This document shows, one piece after another, positions 47,465 to 60,017 of a stretch of 64,000 nt of DNA. This DNA comes from Chiridota heheva (Eukaryota > Echinodermata > Holothuroidea > Apodida > Chiridotidae). The position numbers were made by a program, and so were the translations under genes. Numbering within the stretch: the stretch's first letter is position 1; the number at the start of each line of letters is the position of its first letter. Where the stretch lies: the NCBI GenBank assembly GCA_020152595.1, contig JAIGNY010002998.1, positions 186,001 to 250,000 of the forward strand, in the 5' to 3' direction. The notes under the pieces are model-generated. The model saw only the letters and a list, made by a program, of their open reading frames with translations, made no database searches and had not been told where the DNA came from.

Positions 47465-48970
47465 ATACAAATTTGAAAAAAGCGGGGAATTTTTTTTCCC
47501 TTCCCCCTCCAATCCTGCCTATGCCCAGGGGTATCTTAAACACACTGGTCTCAGTTTGATACACCAAAGTTTATCACACAGAGTGTAGCTATCTTTTGAA
47601 TATGCATCACTGTTCTTCATTTTTACAGACCCTATACGATCCAAGTCCCTAGGCTATGACCCTGGGCCCAAGGTACAATGTCCCCTTAACCACTCTTGTC
47701 AGTGGTACTGTGTTGTTGTGAGGGTAGGATGTTCACCTGGTTGGTGTGGCATGGTGTCACAATTGCTAGTTAATTTCTTGACATACAAATTATTGTGGTG
47801 AGGGGGACCATCCACAGCCATGAATCCTAAATATGACCTGCTGGAGCTAACTTTTTACCTCAGATTTTTCCCCAGAGATTTTTGCTTGGCACTAAGCTAT
47901 GATCAAAATATTCGATCTATGCATTAGATAACATCTTAGCTGAATAGGCCTACAATACATTAGCCATAGTTTATGTACAAGTAAACCACTACACATCCTT
48001 CAATTATCTACATTGATGCTGAGCCATTGGATCGATTTAACTATTAAATTTAAATTTTCTCGGTCGTAAAGCAAGGGCTAAAGACTTCTTCTTTTTTCTT
48101 TACAGCAAAAGTTGATATTTGTGATGTTGAAAACTGAATGAAATATTCATAAGAAATATTAATGATCAAGCCGAACATTCGTAACAAAGGTTTTCAATAC
48201 CATCACGAAAGGCCGGTTTGAATATTCTTGAGACTCAAGAAAAATATGCTCTCACTTTTTGGCTGCAAGGGAACTTCTTTAACACCCCCCTCCCCCCTCC
48301 ACCTTTATTCTTCTTTACAATTTTATTACATACAAATTACCTGTTTGCCAACTAACACAGAAGTTGAGAAACACTTCCTAGATTTTAATTTAAAGTAAGC
48401 AAAAATGAAATTGAAAATTGTACCTAGTCTATCTGTTCATATCAAAAATATTCAAAAACTAAACCTTGCCTGATTAATTGTGATCTCCGACAGAGAACAG
48501 CTGGAGGGGATCTTATCATCTTAAAAATGACTTCAAATCTTCATTAAATATAGCACGAGATACTCCATGATTGCATTAGCTTTGAGAAATACTTTTCTAC
48601 ATGGCTTGGTTGCATTGCTGCTTTGGCCTTAAATCTGTCATTCTGTCCATCTCCCTGATCTCATGAATAATTCATCCTTAAATACGTTATATCTTACCTT
48701 TAGGCAAATATCCACATTTCCAATGCTAATGCTAATTTTGAAGCAAATGTGAAATTCTTTTTTAATAGTTCAGAATTTTCAAAACTCACTTAAGACAATT
48801 TAAAATTTCTCTATTAGTAACGAGCCTAAAGTTACCAAAACTTAATTGAACAGAAAACGGATGCTCTCCCATAGGATAGCTAAACTTGCATACAAAATAT
48901 TTATTCCGAAGTAATAACTTGGTAAGGTGGTAGATGGCATTGGTACTGTTAAGTTGAGTATGTTGAAACT
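47465..48970. other. Unannotated DNA
   Basis: No gene supported. A fragment near 48200-48270 (gagactcaagaaaaatatgc, tctcactttttggc) resembles the end of MITE C. A possible decayed SINE lies near 47640-47760. A C-rich run lies at 48286-48300. Confidence 0.4.
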
Positions 48971-48975
48971 AATTA

Positions 48976-49432
48976 GAGGATTAGTTCAGGGTCAAGTTTA
49001 AAGCTGTCTTATCTGTGTAGAAATGAAAGTTGGCATCTTCTTCCTCACATTCTTAATGTATTTTAAAGAAAGTTTATTTATTTTTTTACTATTTAAATTA
49101 GTTTTTTTGGACTTTCTTTATGCGGTATGTTATAAATACCTGTACTAGATTCAGTTTCACTACTTTTCTGATATATCCCATGGTTTCTAAGCCTCAAAAT
49201 CACAGTACAAAATATGATAGAATACATAAAGACTTTGAGGAATCTGAGGCTATGACATCACGCATCACAACTAGTCTAATTTCAGTCGTTTCTACACAAA
49301 TGATACCAAACTTTAAACTTAGATATCCCCTTAATCGAATAAGATTTTTAAACGCTTTCTTCACTATTTTGTCTTTTTTGAAGACCCCTCTTTCATATCA
49401 ATCATGCTGGCTTGACCACTGAACTGATCCTT
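48976..49432. mobile_element. MITE family B, copy 6
   Basis: A 457-bp copy with right end GACCACTGAACTGATCCTT-TA and left end gaggattagttcaggg after TA. The left arm is shortened, lacking the gaggacttcaaaag block, while the right arm is complete. Confidence 0.85.
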
Positions 49433-49493
49433 TAAGAAGTCAATTGCAGGTGAAAAATAAGATCCCCAGCAAAGATGCTGATTAGACATTTCT

Positions 49494-50213
49494 GAAGGGC
49501 TTACAAAGCAACAAGTTAAAGACAAAGGGCTTACAAAGCAACAAGTTAAAACAAAGGGCTTACAAAGCAACAAGTTAAAGACAAAGGGCTTACAAAGCAA
49601 CAAGTTAAAGACAAAGGGCTTACAAAGCAACAACTTAAAGACAAAGGGCTTACAAAGCAACAACTTAAAGACAAAGGGCTTACAAAGCAACAAGTTAAAG
49701 ACAAAGGACTTACAAAGCAACAAGTTAAAGACAAAGGGCTTACAAAGCAACAAGTTAAAGACAAAGGGCTTACAAAGCAACAAGTTAAAGACAAAGGGCT
49801 TACAAAGCAACAAGTTAAAGACAAAGGGCTTACAAAGCAACAACTCAAAGACAAAGGGCTTACAAAGCAACAACTCAAAGACAAAGGGCTTACAAAGCAA
49901 AAACTTAAAGACAAAGGGCTTACAAAGCAACAAGTTAAAGACAAAGGGCTTACAAAGCAACAAGTTAAAGACAAAGGGCTTACAAAGCAACAAGTTAAAG
50001 ACAAAGGGCTTACAAAGCAACAACTTAAAGACAAAGGGCTTACAAAGCAACAAGTTAAAGACAAAGGGCTTACAAAGCAACAAGTTAAAGACAAAGGGCT
50101 TACAAAGCAACAAGTTAAAGACAAAGGGCTTACAAAGCAACAAGTTAAAGACAAAGGGCTTACAAAGCAACAAGTTAAAGACAAAGGGCTTACAAAGCAA
50201 CAAGTTAAAGACT
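49494..50213. repeat. 30-bp minisatellite, 24 copies
   Basis: Unit gggcttacaaagcaacaagt, then taaagacaaa; one unit is a base short near 49550. Variants carry aactta or aactca. On the minus strand the in-frame period gives a 279-aa frame of a ten-residue repeat (LLLCKPFVFN), which continues past the array into the end of MITE B, so it is an artefact. The array begins 60 bp after MITE B copy 6. Confidence 0.97.
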
Positions 50214-50214
50214 T

Positions 50215-51155
50215 GTAATTTTTGGAATTTATAACATTTCTATGGAGTGTTTGCATTGTCATGACCCGTGCATTAAATTCCGTAACGCACGATCTTGATT
50301 ATTGGGTTAATACCATTTTTACAACAGGTAAATTTCTTGATAAAGCAAAGACATATATTTCCCCTTGTTTCCTTCTTTTTTTCCATTCTTTTATGTTGGT
50401 TTTTATAGATTTTCAACAATTTAACATGGAAATTTGATAAAAAAAAGATCAATGTTTTGGCATCATGTTTATATGTGCATTTAATGCACTGTTCAAAGAA
50501 TTTTGCACACGCAAATGGCCCTTCTAAATTCGCGAGTGTCAAAGTCCTTTGCCCAGTGCATTACATACGCATATACACACTCCGCCTCGACATTAATCTT
50601 TAAGAACATACTAGGATATATCTTAGCAGCAAATGTAGAACTTGGTTTAAACTGTCAGACAAGTTCCGTGGCAATAGGGCCTACCTATTCATAAACCAAC
50701 AATTTTATTAGAAATCTGCATAACAATACTTGGAAATTCAAAAAGTGGTAAAATGGTCCATTTTGAACAAAATTTTGTTAATAATTTTTGCTGTTTTTTA
50801 TGAAATTTGTAAAGGTTCTTAAGGAATTTAGCTAACATTGAGCTACCCAGGCATTTACCTTTAAATAATGTGCATACAGTGCATTAGTTACACATATGGC
50901 TATAGCTTTTCCTGTAAAATACATATATACTTAAATACATACAAATATATATTTTCAGGAAAACTAACATTTAATTGAAAAGAAAGTATGCACACAGGAC
51001 AAAAATCCAATTCAAAACCATTGCAATACTTCTTAATAATTGATGAGCTTCTGAAATAATCAGTCTGCAAGCCAAAAAAGTATGTCTTTATGCCTGGCTA
51101 CGTTGTTCAAATTTATACCCTGGGAGGCAGGGAGGCCAACTAATTGTTATTTAAA
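50215..51155. other. Unannotated AT-rich DNA
   Basis: No gene or clear repeat. Acttgtaattt at the array edge passes into unique sequence. Confidence 0.45.
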
Positions 51156-51159
51156 GCAT

Positions 51160-51622
51160 AAATTCATTGTTTAAATCTCTTGTTAAGTCTGTACTCTCAC
51201 ATGGTTTCGAGACATGGAGAGTTAATGTAGCAGATCATAAACAAAAGCTGGATACATTTATGTTTAAATGTTGCAGGAGAATTTTGAGGATCAGATGACC
51301 ATATGTAATGTCTAACGATGAAATACTGAGAATCACTAAAAATGACAAAATCAGCACTAAAGGTAAAAAGAAGGTGGAGGTGGATTGGTCATGTGATGTG
51401 CATGAGCACTATTAAGCACTGTGTGACAGCTATGACATGGAAACCAGAGGGGAGAAGGAAAGTTGGTCGTCCTAGAACGACCTGGAGAAGGACAGTCGAG
51501 GAGAGGAAAGTGATGGGATGGAGTTCGTGGACAGAAGCAAGACAAATTACAAATAACAGGGTCCAGTGGAGAGAGTGCACTGCAGCCTTATGGGCCAGGA
51601 GGCCTGAAGAGATTAGGTGAGG
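51160..51622 (+). pseudogene. LINE reverse transcriptase C-terminal fragment (Daphne/endonuclease type)
   Basis: Upstream frame pieces read LVKSVLSHGFETWRV and KCCRRILRIR, followed by a stop where Trp is usual, then NDEILRITKND. The longest open part (51342-51620) contains RRWRWIGHVMCM, RKVGRPRTTWRRTVEE and a Trp-rich tail ending ALWARRPEEIR. This is the conserved region after the RT thumb in LINEs of the Daphne or related clades. At least one stop and frameshift break it and the catalytic RT is missing. It is unrelated to the RNase H LINE elsewhere in the window. Confidence 0.8.
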
Positions 51623-51627
51623 TGAGG

Positions 51628-51750
51628 TGAAATTCAATGGTCAGGTGTTTTTATCTTATATGATTGGGGACAAAATAAAGAACAACATGGGTGAAAAATT
51701 TTTTTAATATCTTATTTTACTGAAGAAATATTCCAACTTAAAGCCCTAGG
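51628..51750 (+). mobile_element. Possible MITE family B, left-half fragment
   Basis: attcaatggtcaggtgtttt, atcttatatga and gaagaaatattccaacttaaa follow family B order, weakly. A possible continuation at 52530-52600 (agaaatgactgatgtcac, atatcacagattcac) lies beyond a minisatellite and a LINE fragment. Confidence 0.4.
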
Positions 51751-51792
51751 AGGACTGGGTTTTAGATTAACAAGGGAGGACTGGGTTTTGGA

Positions 51793-51919
51793 TTAACAAT
51801 GAAATGGATTGACAATGAAATGAATTGACAATCAAATGGATTGACAATGAAATGAATTGACAATGAAATTGATTGACAATGAAATGGATTGACAATGAAA
51901 TGGATTGACAATGAAATAT
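51793..51919 (+). repeat. 16-bp tandem repeat, about 8 copies
   Basis: Unit attgacaatgaaatgg with variants; it ends exactly where the L2-like LINE fragment begins. Confidence 0.93.
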
Positions 51920-52525
51920 CTATGGATAGTCACATCTAAAATTTGTCAAAAGGCCTTTCTTCAGTTACACAATTTAAAGGGTATTCGTAAATACTTGTCA
52001 GCTAATTCAACACTTACACTTGTTCATGCTTTTGTCACTGTTTATATTGATTATTTTAACTCTCTTTATTTGGCTTGCCTAATTTTTCAAAAACAGAAAT
52101 TGCACAATTTTTCTTTCAAAATGCTGCAGCTCGACTTATACATGAAATACCTAAATTTAGACATGTTTCTCCTACCTTACTATCTCTTCATTGGCTACCA
52201 GTTAAGTACAAAATTAAGTTTAAACTTTTATTATTTACAAATGTTTGCATAATTTGGCACCTAATTACCTGCAAAATATGATAACAATGAAAACAATGAT
52301 AAAGTACAATCTTCTATCAAATTAACTTTTTTTTTTCTTACAGTGCAAGGACCAATTATAAACCATACAGAGATAGATCTTTTGCTAAAGCAGGGCCATC
52401 CTTATGGAAAATCTTGACAATTGAAATAAAATAACTCTTTTACTTATTTTACTTTCAATTTCACTATGATTTTACAGCGCCAATGATTATCCATAAAGAT
52501 TTTGGCGCTTTATAGAAATTTTAAA
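51915..52525 (+). pseudogene. L2/CR1-like LINE 3' fragment
   Basis: Conceptual pieces in order: ICQKAFLQLHNLKGIRKYLS, TLVHAFVTVYIDYFNSLY, then after a frameshift FQNAAARLIHEIPKF and LLSLHWLPVKYKIKFKLL, then YRDRSFAKAGPSLWKIL. These are the hallmarks of the RT thumb to C terminus in the L2/CR1/Rex1 group. The 3' UTR ends with gattttggcgctttatagaa, resembling L2-type tails. Several frameshifts and stops; catalytic RT absent. Confidence 0.82.
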
Positions 52526-52619
52526 CTTATATTATAGAAATGACTGATGTCACACCTACAATATCACAGATTCACAATACCATATACTTGTGGATTTAAT
52601 TCAAATATTTTTAAACATT

Positions 52620-53555
52620 TGTGGCTTAGAAACTAAAGAATTGCCAAGAAGATTAGTGAAGTATTCACCTATGATTTACCATCTGTTGTTTTCAATCACA
52701 AAAATATATCAGCATATAAACAGAAAATACATGATGCTATGTCAATATTTTAACCAAAAGAAAACAAATGTGAATTATCGGATAGCTTTTACCTCCTGAA
52801 TGTGACATTGTTTCTATGTTTTCAACTAGAAATGTCGGAAGAATAGTATGCTCGACTATTCAAAGCTAGTATAGAGAATGAGCTTATAGTGTGAAGTATG
52901 TACAAAAATAGGGTAGCAGAGGCAGATGATTTAAAATTACTTGAGCTTTGAAAGATGCACTTACATTTTCATTTGCACTACAAGCTTCAAAATATCTTTA
53001 GAGTTTACCCAGATATTTTAAGACAAAAAAAAGCTCAAGGTTACCTCACCCAGTAACTCAGAAAACATGTAAAAGCTAGCAGTCTTTATAACTACAACAC
53101 CTCTTTTAGTTCTATCAATTGCATAACAAAGAAGGCCCTGATTTGCCAATGTCAATGAAAGAATGCCACTCAACCCCCCTTTTCAAACTGTACCCTCCCC
53201 GAACCCCTACACATTCCCAGAACTACATCCTGGATTGTAATACAATTTCCAATTTAAGAAAATATGTGTGCCAAGCAAAGTCAAGCAGCACGAAAAATGT
53301 ATAATAAGATTAAAGCAAAAATATGCAAAACGTATGACAAACTAGACATTGGAAACGATACAAATTCCCTCACCGCTAATAATGCATATTGCAGACTGTC
53401 CTACATTACATCACAACCTGTCACAAATGTCATCCCATGCCTATACTCCATGCAATCACACCTGAAAAGCAGATAATGTACGTCATTCCATCACTTGCAT
53501 GACCCAAATGCCATCACAACTGAAATCCAGATGACATCCCACCACATGCCATTCC
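52620..53555. other. Mostly unannotated DNA
   Basis: Holds a candidate element end at 52839-52869 (gaagaatagtatgctcgact ... caaagctag). Otherwise no gene. Small frames at 53119-53476 have no recognised domain. Confidence 0.4.
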
Positions 53556-53559
53556 GCCC

Positions 53560-53830
53560 TGTCCCACATGTTGACCCATCCAGTTCCAAATGCCAACCCA
53601 CCCTGTTCCACATGCCAATCCAACCTGTTCCACATGCCAACCCATCCTGTTCCACATGCCAACCCACCCTGTTCCAAATGCCAACCCACCCTGTTCCACA
53701 TGCCAACCCATCCTGTTCCACATGCCAACCCATCCTGTTCCACATGCCAACCATCCTGTTCCACATGCCAACCCACCCTGTCTAACATGCCAACACATCC
53801 TGACCAACATCCCACCGCAGCCTGCCTTAC
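53560..53830. repeat. 21-bp minisatellite, about 12 copies
   Basis: Unit ccctgttccacatgccaaccc with cat(c/g) variants. The in-frame period opens frames on both strands (HMPTHPV on plus, GWHVEQD on minus); these are artefacts. The outer copies are diverged. Confidence 0.95.
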
Positions 53831-54189
53831 ATACAATTCCACCCTGTCCGTTGTAAAATTCCACCCCCATCCTAATTCCTTAAGCAACTTTATCATAATG
53901 TCATCTTCTACACCTCATTTTGCTTATTGTTTATATTTCCCAAACACCTAAATTAACATTCTTTTGAGGCAGGAAACTTTTATTTGCTTTATTATTCATG
54001 GCAAGACAAACATTTTGATTGCTATTTATATCAAGAATGTCAATATCATAACAAAACTAGGAATGTGAAGTTAGTAAGTCATAAGCCATATACTTTTGAT
54101 CTCAGGTCAAACATATTGCAGCAAATGTACCTTACCATTAAGTGTGAACAATGCTTTTTACATATACTGTATGATCATTTGTTTAAGCA

Positions 54190-54830
54190 AAATCATCATA
54201 CCCACTTTAATTCAAGAGATTCCACATATACAAATATTTTCATTGCTATGCAAATAGGCTAATTAGTATGCACACACAATGCTGAACTGAGCAGTACCAA
54301 TGCCATCTACCAATGTAGCAAGTTATTACTTCAGATTAAATATTTCGTATGCAAGTTTATTTTTATGCAAATTAAATATGTTTCACCATTAAATGTAGAC
54401 AATGCTCTTCACATAATTAATCATGCAAAAATACACCCACTTTAATTTGATATAATACTAATATTTTCATTGTTATGCAAATAAGCTAATTAGTATGCAC
54501 ACACAACCTCCAAACACCATTAAATGTAGACAATGCATCTACCACTTCAAGTAACAATTTATTATCTGAGGCTAAATGATCAAAATTTGTTATGTATAAT
54601 AAAAATCCACCATTAGTTGTAGACAATGCTATTCACCATCATTTTTAAAGAAAATTTAAAAGACATATTAGATACAAATATTTTCATTGTTATGCAAATA
54701 AGTTAATTAGAATGCACACACATAACCCCCAATCATGCTCTTTTGAATAGTACCCATGTCCTCTACCCTATGCCAAGTTACATGAATGTAAACCAATCAT
54801 AACTTATAAAAACTTTAAAAACTTTAACCA
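54190..54830 (+). repeat. About 220-bp tandem repeat H, three units
   Basis: Units share acaaatattttcattg, tatgcaaataagctaattag and atgcacacacaa. Copies of gcaaataRgctaatta start near 54250, 54477 and 54694, and a fourth at 56385 beyond repeat I copy 2. Confidence 0.8.
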
Positions 54831-54831
54831 A

Positions 54832-56345
54832 CCAGAACATCAATGATGTATCAATGATGCTGAGCTCAACTTAATCACAAAAATGTTCAAAAGAGTAGTA
54901 AAGATGATATCAAATGAAGATGAAATGGGGAGTTGCCATTTTCAAGTCAAGTTTTGCATAAAAAAATTATATTTATGGTCTACTGTCATTTAATAGTATT
55001 GTATAAGAAGCAACTTATTCAGTTCTTTGCAATATTCCAATTGATTATACTTTTACATTTTACATCCTTTCTTTCAATTAGTTTGTCTGAAAATGCATCA
55101 ATCATATGATGTGAAACCAAGGATGTACAAACACATCCTTGGTGAAACTAATCAATAAGCAAGGCTTTCACACACTTCTGTTTATGAGGCCATGTCCCCG
55201 ATCCAAAAGACCAACTTATTTTCCATTAAAATGTGTAAATTTAGCTGGAGGCAGCTGATGTCAAAACCAAAGATGTTTGGAGATTTAATTGACTCTTGTC
55301 TACACGTGTTAGCAAAAAATAATAAATTCCCTCCAGAAAAGGAGAAACCTGTAGAAATCGGGGGGATTGTCACCCTGGATTTGCAGAAAGTATACTTCAT
55401 CCCCTTCCCAACACTTTTTGAGAGAAAACAATATTTAAATCTTTCATACTGACAATACTTGTCTCAACTGGCCTGGCACTTTTCTTATTTTTGTTGGCTA
55501 AAAGCACTTTACTTTCCTTAATTCATAAAACTCCGGAAATTCATAGAACTCCAGGGTCTTTCCCAATGGAATCCAAAGAAGTACACTTCAGGCCCCTCCA
55601 GCAACAATTTTAATAAATACAAATATTTCTTACTATTTAGGTTGCATCTTCATTTTTGTTGTTAAATTTCCTCAAATGAAGGATAATTCCATACCTTTTT
55701 TTTTTTTTTTTTTTCTCCTTCATCCAATTTACCAGGAAAAAGCAGCTCAGTCTGCCAATTTTTCAGATAACAGTACTTAATTTAAAATTTCAACTTAAAA
55801 GGAAAAAAAGTTTCATAAATCAATATGTTTTTTGTCATTTGCTATACTTTAGATTGAAGAAAAACTGCAAAAAACTTTAATAATAAAGTTTGCAAATTTG
55901 CTTTGCATTGCAACAAAGACGAAAAGTATTTCAGGCAAAGATAACAAGCGAGGGTGATTAATAGGGATAGTGTTTCATGCTGTCCACAACAGAGGATATT
56001 GTGCACAGTGTGAACAAAGTGGTACCTCCTTGGTGTCTTATCAATTCCCTAATGTGAGTCAGTCAGTTGTAGGCAATTATTTACACAGTTAGTGCATATT
56101 TTCCAGATTTGACTGCAGATTTGAATGAAAATGAAAATTACTTTATTTTAGGTATGCAAACAGTAAATATAAAACTGAATACACCCCATGTGGAGAATTT
56201 CCATGCTCTTCAAGACTGCCAAATTTCAGATGTCTTTGGTCAAAAACCTCTGACTAGATACATTTCAAACATGGGAGAAGAAAGTTAACAGAAAATTCCC
56301 ATTTTATAACCTCAACTTTGTTGAGCTAAAAATTTAACCAAAACT
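54832..56345 (+). repeat. 1.5-kb dispersed repeat I, copy 2, inside repeat H
   Basis: Collinear with 45865-47460. It is flanked on both sides by aaaactttaacca words and by units of repeat H, so it appears to have inserted into that array. It retains the single form of the 110-bp block and no micro-hairpin, i.e. the ancestral state for both differences. Confidence 0.82.
55117..55142 (+). other. Hairpin in repeat I, copy 2
   Basis: ccaaggatgt-acaaac-acatccttgg: ten perfect pairs, with a paired change (C-G to T-A) relative to the hairpin at 46151. Confidence 0.8.
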
Positions 56346-56620
56346 TTACAAAAACTTTAACCAGACAAATATTTTCATTGCTATGCAAATAAGCTAATTA
56401 GAATGTACACACAACCCCCCAATCATGCTCATTTCATGTCCTCTCTTCAAGTTACCAAGTTAATTAATGTACACCATTCATTACTTTTAACTTACTTTTA
56501 ATGAAAATTTTAATGAAAACTTTGACCAAAACCAAAAACTTTAACGGACACCAACGTCGACGCCAATGCCGGGGTAGTAGAATAGCTTTACTATTCTTCA
56601 AATAGTCTAGCTAAAATTCA
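56346..56620 (+). repeat. Repeat H, last unit and element end
   Basis: Continues repeat H (gctatgcaaataagctaatt), then aactttaacggacaccaacg, cgacgccaatgccggggtag and a terminal hairpin region tagaatagctttactattct ... tagctaaaa. Similar ends recur widely in marine invertebrate genomes from memory. An inverted partner may lie at 52839-52869, making a 3.8-kb element. Confidence 0.5.
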
Positions 56621-56624
56621 AGTG

Positions 56625-57140
56625 TTTTAATTTCTGATTTTGATTTTTTTTGTTTTGATCAATTGGTATGACAACCCTTATGCAAAATATATTGTTCTCT
56701 ACATCTCCTCTCCCACACCAACTTCCAGCATGCTTCAAACAGCAATGAGGTTTAATCTATCACTCAATATAATCATTGTATACAGCTCGATATAAAACAA
56801 GACACTCCCCAAACAGCTGCAGTTTCTTGAGAAAATCTCTGATAAAAAATATGAAGACCAACGCAGAAATGCAATCATCCCACTATTCAATGTAAACTCC
56901 TATCAAAAAGTTATAACCACCTCTCACTTGGTGTATCTATTACAACTCCTATTTCCAATGATCAACTTACTAAAGGAGTCACACTTGAGGTAAACCACCT
57001 TTCATAGACACATTTAACATTCATGTGTCCGCAAACAGTATTCCGATTGCCGGCTGCAGTTTCATCTTATCTTCAGGATGTGGTTCAGAGCCTCTTTGAT
57101 GCAATTACTGTCTCTCTTTGATGCTGCACACAGTTTGCAT
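56625..57140. other. Unannotated DNA
   Basis: No gene or repeat recognised. Confidence 0.45.
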
Positions 57141-57145
57141 CATTA

Positions 57146-57989
57146 AAGTAATATTCCCATGGGTCATCATTTTTTCACAAGTAATACAGAAAATTTGTAG
57201 CAACAAAGTGATGAAAAAACTATGTTAATATCTTATTCCGTTTAAAAGTTATAACAATTAAAGGAATATTCATGGATTTTATTATTTCATGATTTTTCAA
57301 CAAAGTGGTGAAAAACTATGTTAATATCAGTTTAGAAGTTATAAAATTAAAGGAATATTCCCATGGATTTTATTATTTCATAACAAAGAAAATTTGTAGC
57401 AACAAAGTGGTAAAAAACTATGTTATATCTTATCTAATTATAACAATTAAAGGAATATTCCAAGATTTTATTATTTATAAAAATTTGTTTGAAAAAAAGA
57501 ATATCTTAGAAAAATATTAAAGAGTTAAAAACACACTCGTACAGTATGTGTCGTTTTGATGTCATCAAGGCAATTCCAGCACAGCTTGGTGATGGCATCA
57601 AGACAATTCCAGCACAGTTCTTATGCATTTCTTATGAATATAATCACACTTTTGTTACATTATCGAACAACATTTTGGTTTATTATAGAGATAAGGTGGA
57701 ATATATAATTTACAAGAAAAGATATTGTTTTGTTTTTTCTTGGTGTACATCATATTTTCAAAGAGAAAAAAATCCAAATTATTTTTAAAGAAATACAAAA
57801 GATGTTTTGTTAAAATTGTTTCTATGACACAGATGTTGCCAATCAGTCACTTTTGTCCAAATTCAAAAATACTTTAAAATTTTGTAACTTCTAAATGGAA
57901 AAGATATTAACATAGTTTTTTCACCACTTTGTTTCTGAAAAATTTCTCTATCATATATGAAAAAATGAAAATCCATGAAAATATTCCTT
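57146..57989. mobile_element. MITE family A, copy 5, with amplified left end
   Basis: An 844-bp copy, TA-AAGTAATATTCCCATGG ... ATATTCCTT-TA. The left terminus occurs four times in tandem: AAGGAATATTC-type starts at 57146, 57261, 57350 and 57450, each after TTA. The right arm is single. Other family A copies are about 560-590 bp, so the extra length is the amplified end. Confidence 0.88.
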
Positions 57990-57994
57990 TAAGC

Positions 57995-59080
57995 TGAAAA
58001 TCCTAATCAATGACAGAAATTGCTTTGTGATTCCTAAATGAAAATAAAATACACAATGATTTATTTTGTTAAAAGTACATGGACATGTACAGTGAAAGGT
58101 AGCGTTGAACTACTTTAAAATAGATTAAAAACCATCCTAGTAGCAAAATATTTTATCAAATCAGTTAAACATGGAAAATTTTATAGCATTTTTAAATGTC
58201 AGGCATCATTATGCATATTTTATGCAAATTTTGTGATGCATTACACAGCAACCAATATTTTCTTTTGTAAATCCTTTTGTTTTTAAATGTCGTACCATAA
58301 TTCTTTGAAGTGGTGCAGCAAATTCTGGCCAACAGTTCAAGTCTTACACCAATACATGCATAATTATTCATACACCCAAAACATGTTAGCAAACCTTTCC
58401 ATGAATTTCAGTGACTAAGATTTAGGAAAGAAATTAAATAATTACATAACAATTTTGATCTATCCGCCCAGTCATACTGTACATAACACATTTTGCATTA
58501 ATGAAAATCTGATCAAACTTTGCAAAGCCGTAAGTCAAAAAATTAATTGTTTTTTCCATAACTCAAAATCATGATCTGCTCAGATTTCAATACTCTTTCA
58601 ATCAATTCACTTCAACTTAACTTTATGTCAACCTTCTTGTAAATAGGATAATACTTATGATCATCACATAACAATATATGCAAGAGGAACATTTCAAAAG
58701 ATAATAAACAAAGTAAACAATATGATTACCAACACTGAAATATATAAAGACTCTCAGAGGTTTAACAGGAATCCCAGAAAGCTAAACGAAGCTTGTAAAA
58801 GAGTGCAATATCAAAGTATATCCTAGATATTAGATAAAGTGAAATTCAATGTAATAGAAGAAAGAAGACAATGCAGATGACAAAAGATAAGTACTGAAGT
58901 AGAGAAGAAGAAAAAGAGAAAATGTAAAATAAAGTGACATGAATATACAAAGAGGCAAATAACGTATAAAGTGATATGCAAAAATATGATAATTCTTTTT
59001 AAGTTTGAAAATGCAAGATTTAATACATTTGAATTAACTAACTTATTCCAGATATTAATTCTTTAATTTTCTTTTGTGTT
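57995..59080. other. Unannotated AT-rich DNA
   Basis: No gene, RNA gene or repeat recognised; A-rich in the right half. Confidence 0.45.
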
Positions 59081-59082
59081 GA

Positions 59083-60017
59083 CAAGACTTTTAACACCAT
59101 GTTACATGATGCTGTGTTGACAGGAGGTAACGCCACGATACATGATATTGTATTGACAGCAGGTAACGCCAAGATACATGATACTGTGTTGACAGGAGGT
59201 AACGCAACGATACATGATACTGTGTTGACAGGAGGTAAAACCACAATACATGATACTGTGTTGACAGGAGGTAACGCCCAATACATGATACTGTGTTGAC
59301 AGGAAGTAACGCCACGATACATGTGTTGACAGGAGGTAACACCACAATACATGATACTGTGTTGACAGGAGGTAATGCTACAATACATGATTCTGTGTTG
59401 ACAGGAGGTGCAGTAACACCACAATAAATGATACTGTGTTGACAGGAGGTTAACACCATGATACATAATACTGTGTTGACAGGAGGTAACACCACGATAC
59501 ATAATACTGTGTTGACAGGAGGTAACACCACAATACATGAAGCTGTGTTGACAAGAGGTAACACCACATTACATGATACTGTGTTGATAGGAGGTAACAC
59601 CACGTTACATGATACTGTGTTGACAGGAGGCAACACCACAATACATGATACTGTGTTAACAGGAGGTAACACCACAATACATGATACTGTGTTGACAGGA
59701 GGTAACACCACGTTAATGATACTGTGTTGACAGGAGGTAACACCACGATACATGATACTGTGTTGACAGGAGGTAACACCACTAACATAATACTGTGTTG
59801 ACAGAAGGTAACACCACAATACATGTGTTGACAGAAGTTAACACCACGATACATGATGTGTTGACAGGAGGTAACACCACCATACATGATACTGTGTTGA
59901 CAGGAGGTAACACCACGATACATAATACTGTGTTGACAGGAGGTGCAGTAACACCACAATAAATGATACTGTGTTGACTGGAGGTTAACACCAAGATACA
60001 TGATACTGTGTTGACAG
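59083..60017. repeat. 36-bp minisatellite, about 26 copies
   Basis: Unit gtgttgacaggaggtaacac, then cacaatacatgatact. Several units are shortened (for example 59319, 59825) or carry an extra gtgcagta block (59409 and 59945). The latter two lie in a repeated group of units, indicating block duplication. Frames on both strands are artefacts. Confidence 0.97.

Noticed and set aside
49364-50262. 279-aa and 238-aa minus-strand frames with ten-residue repeats
   Set aside because: Produced by the 30-bp minisatellite; the frames run beyond it into MITE B or unique DNA and no domain is recognisable.
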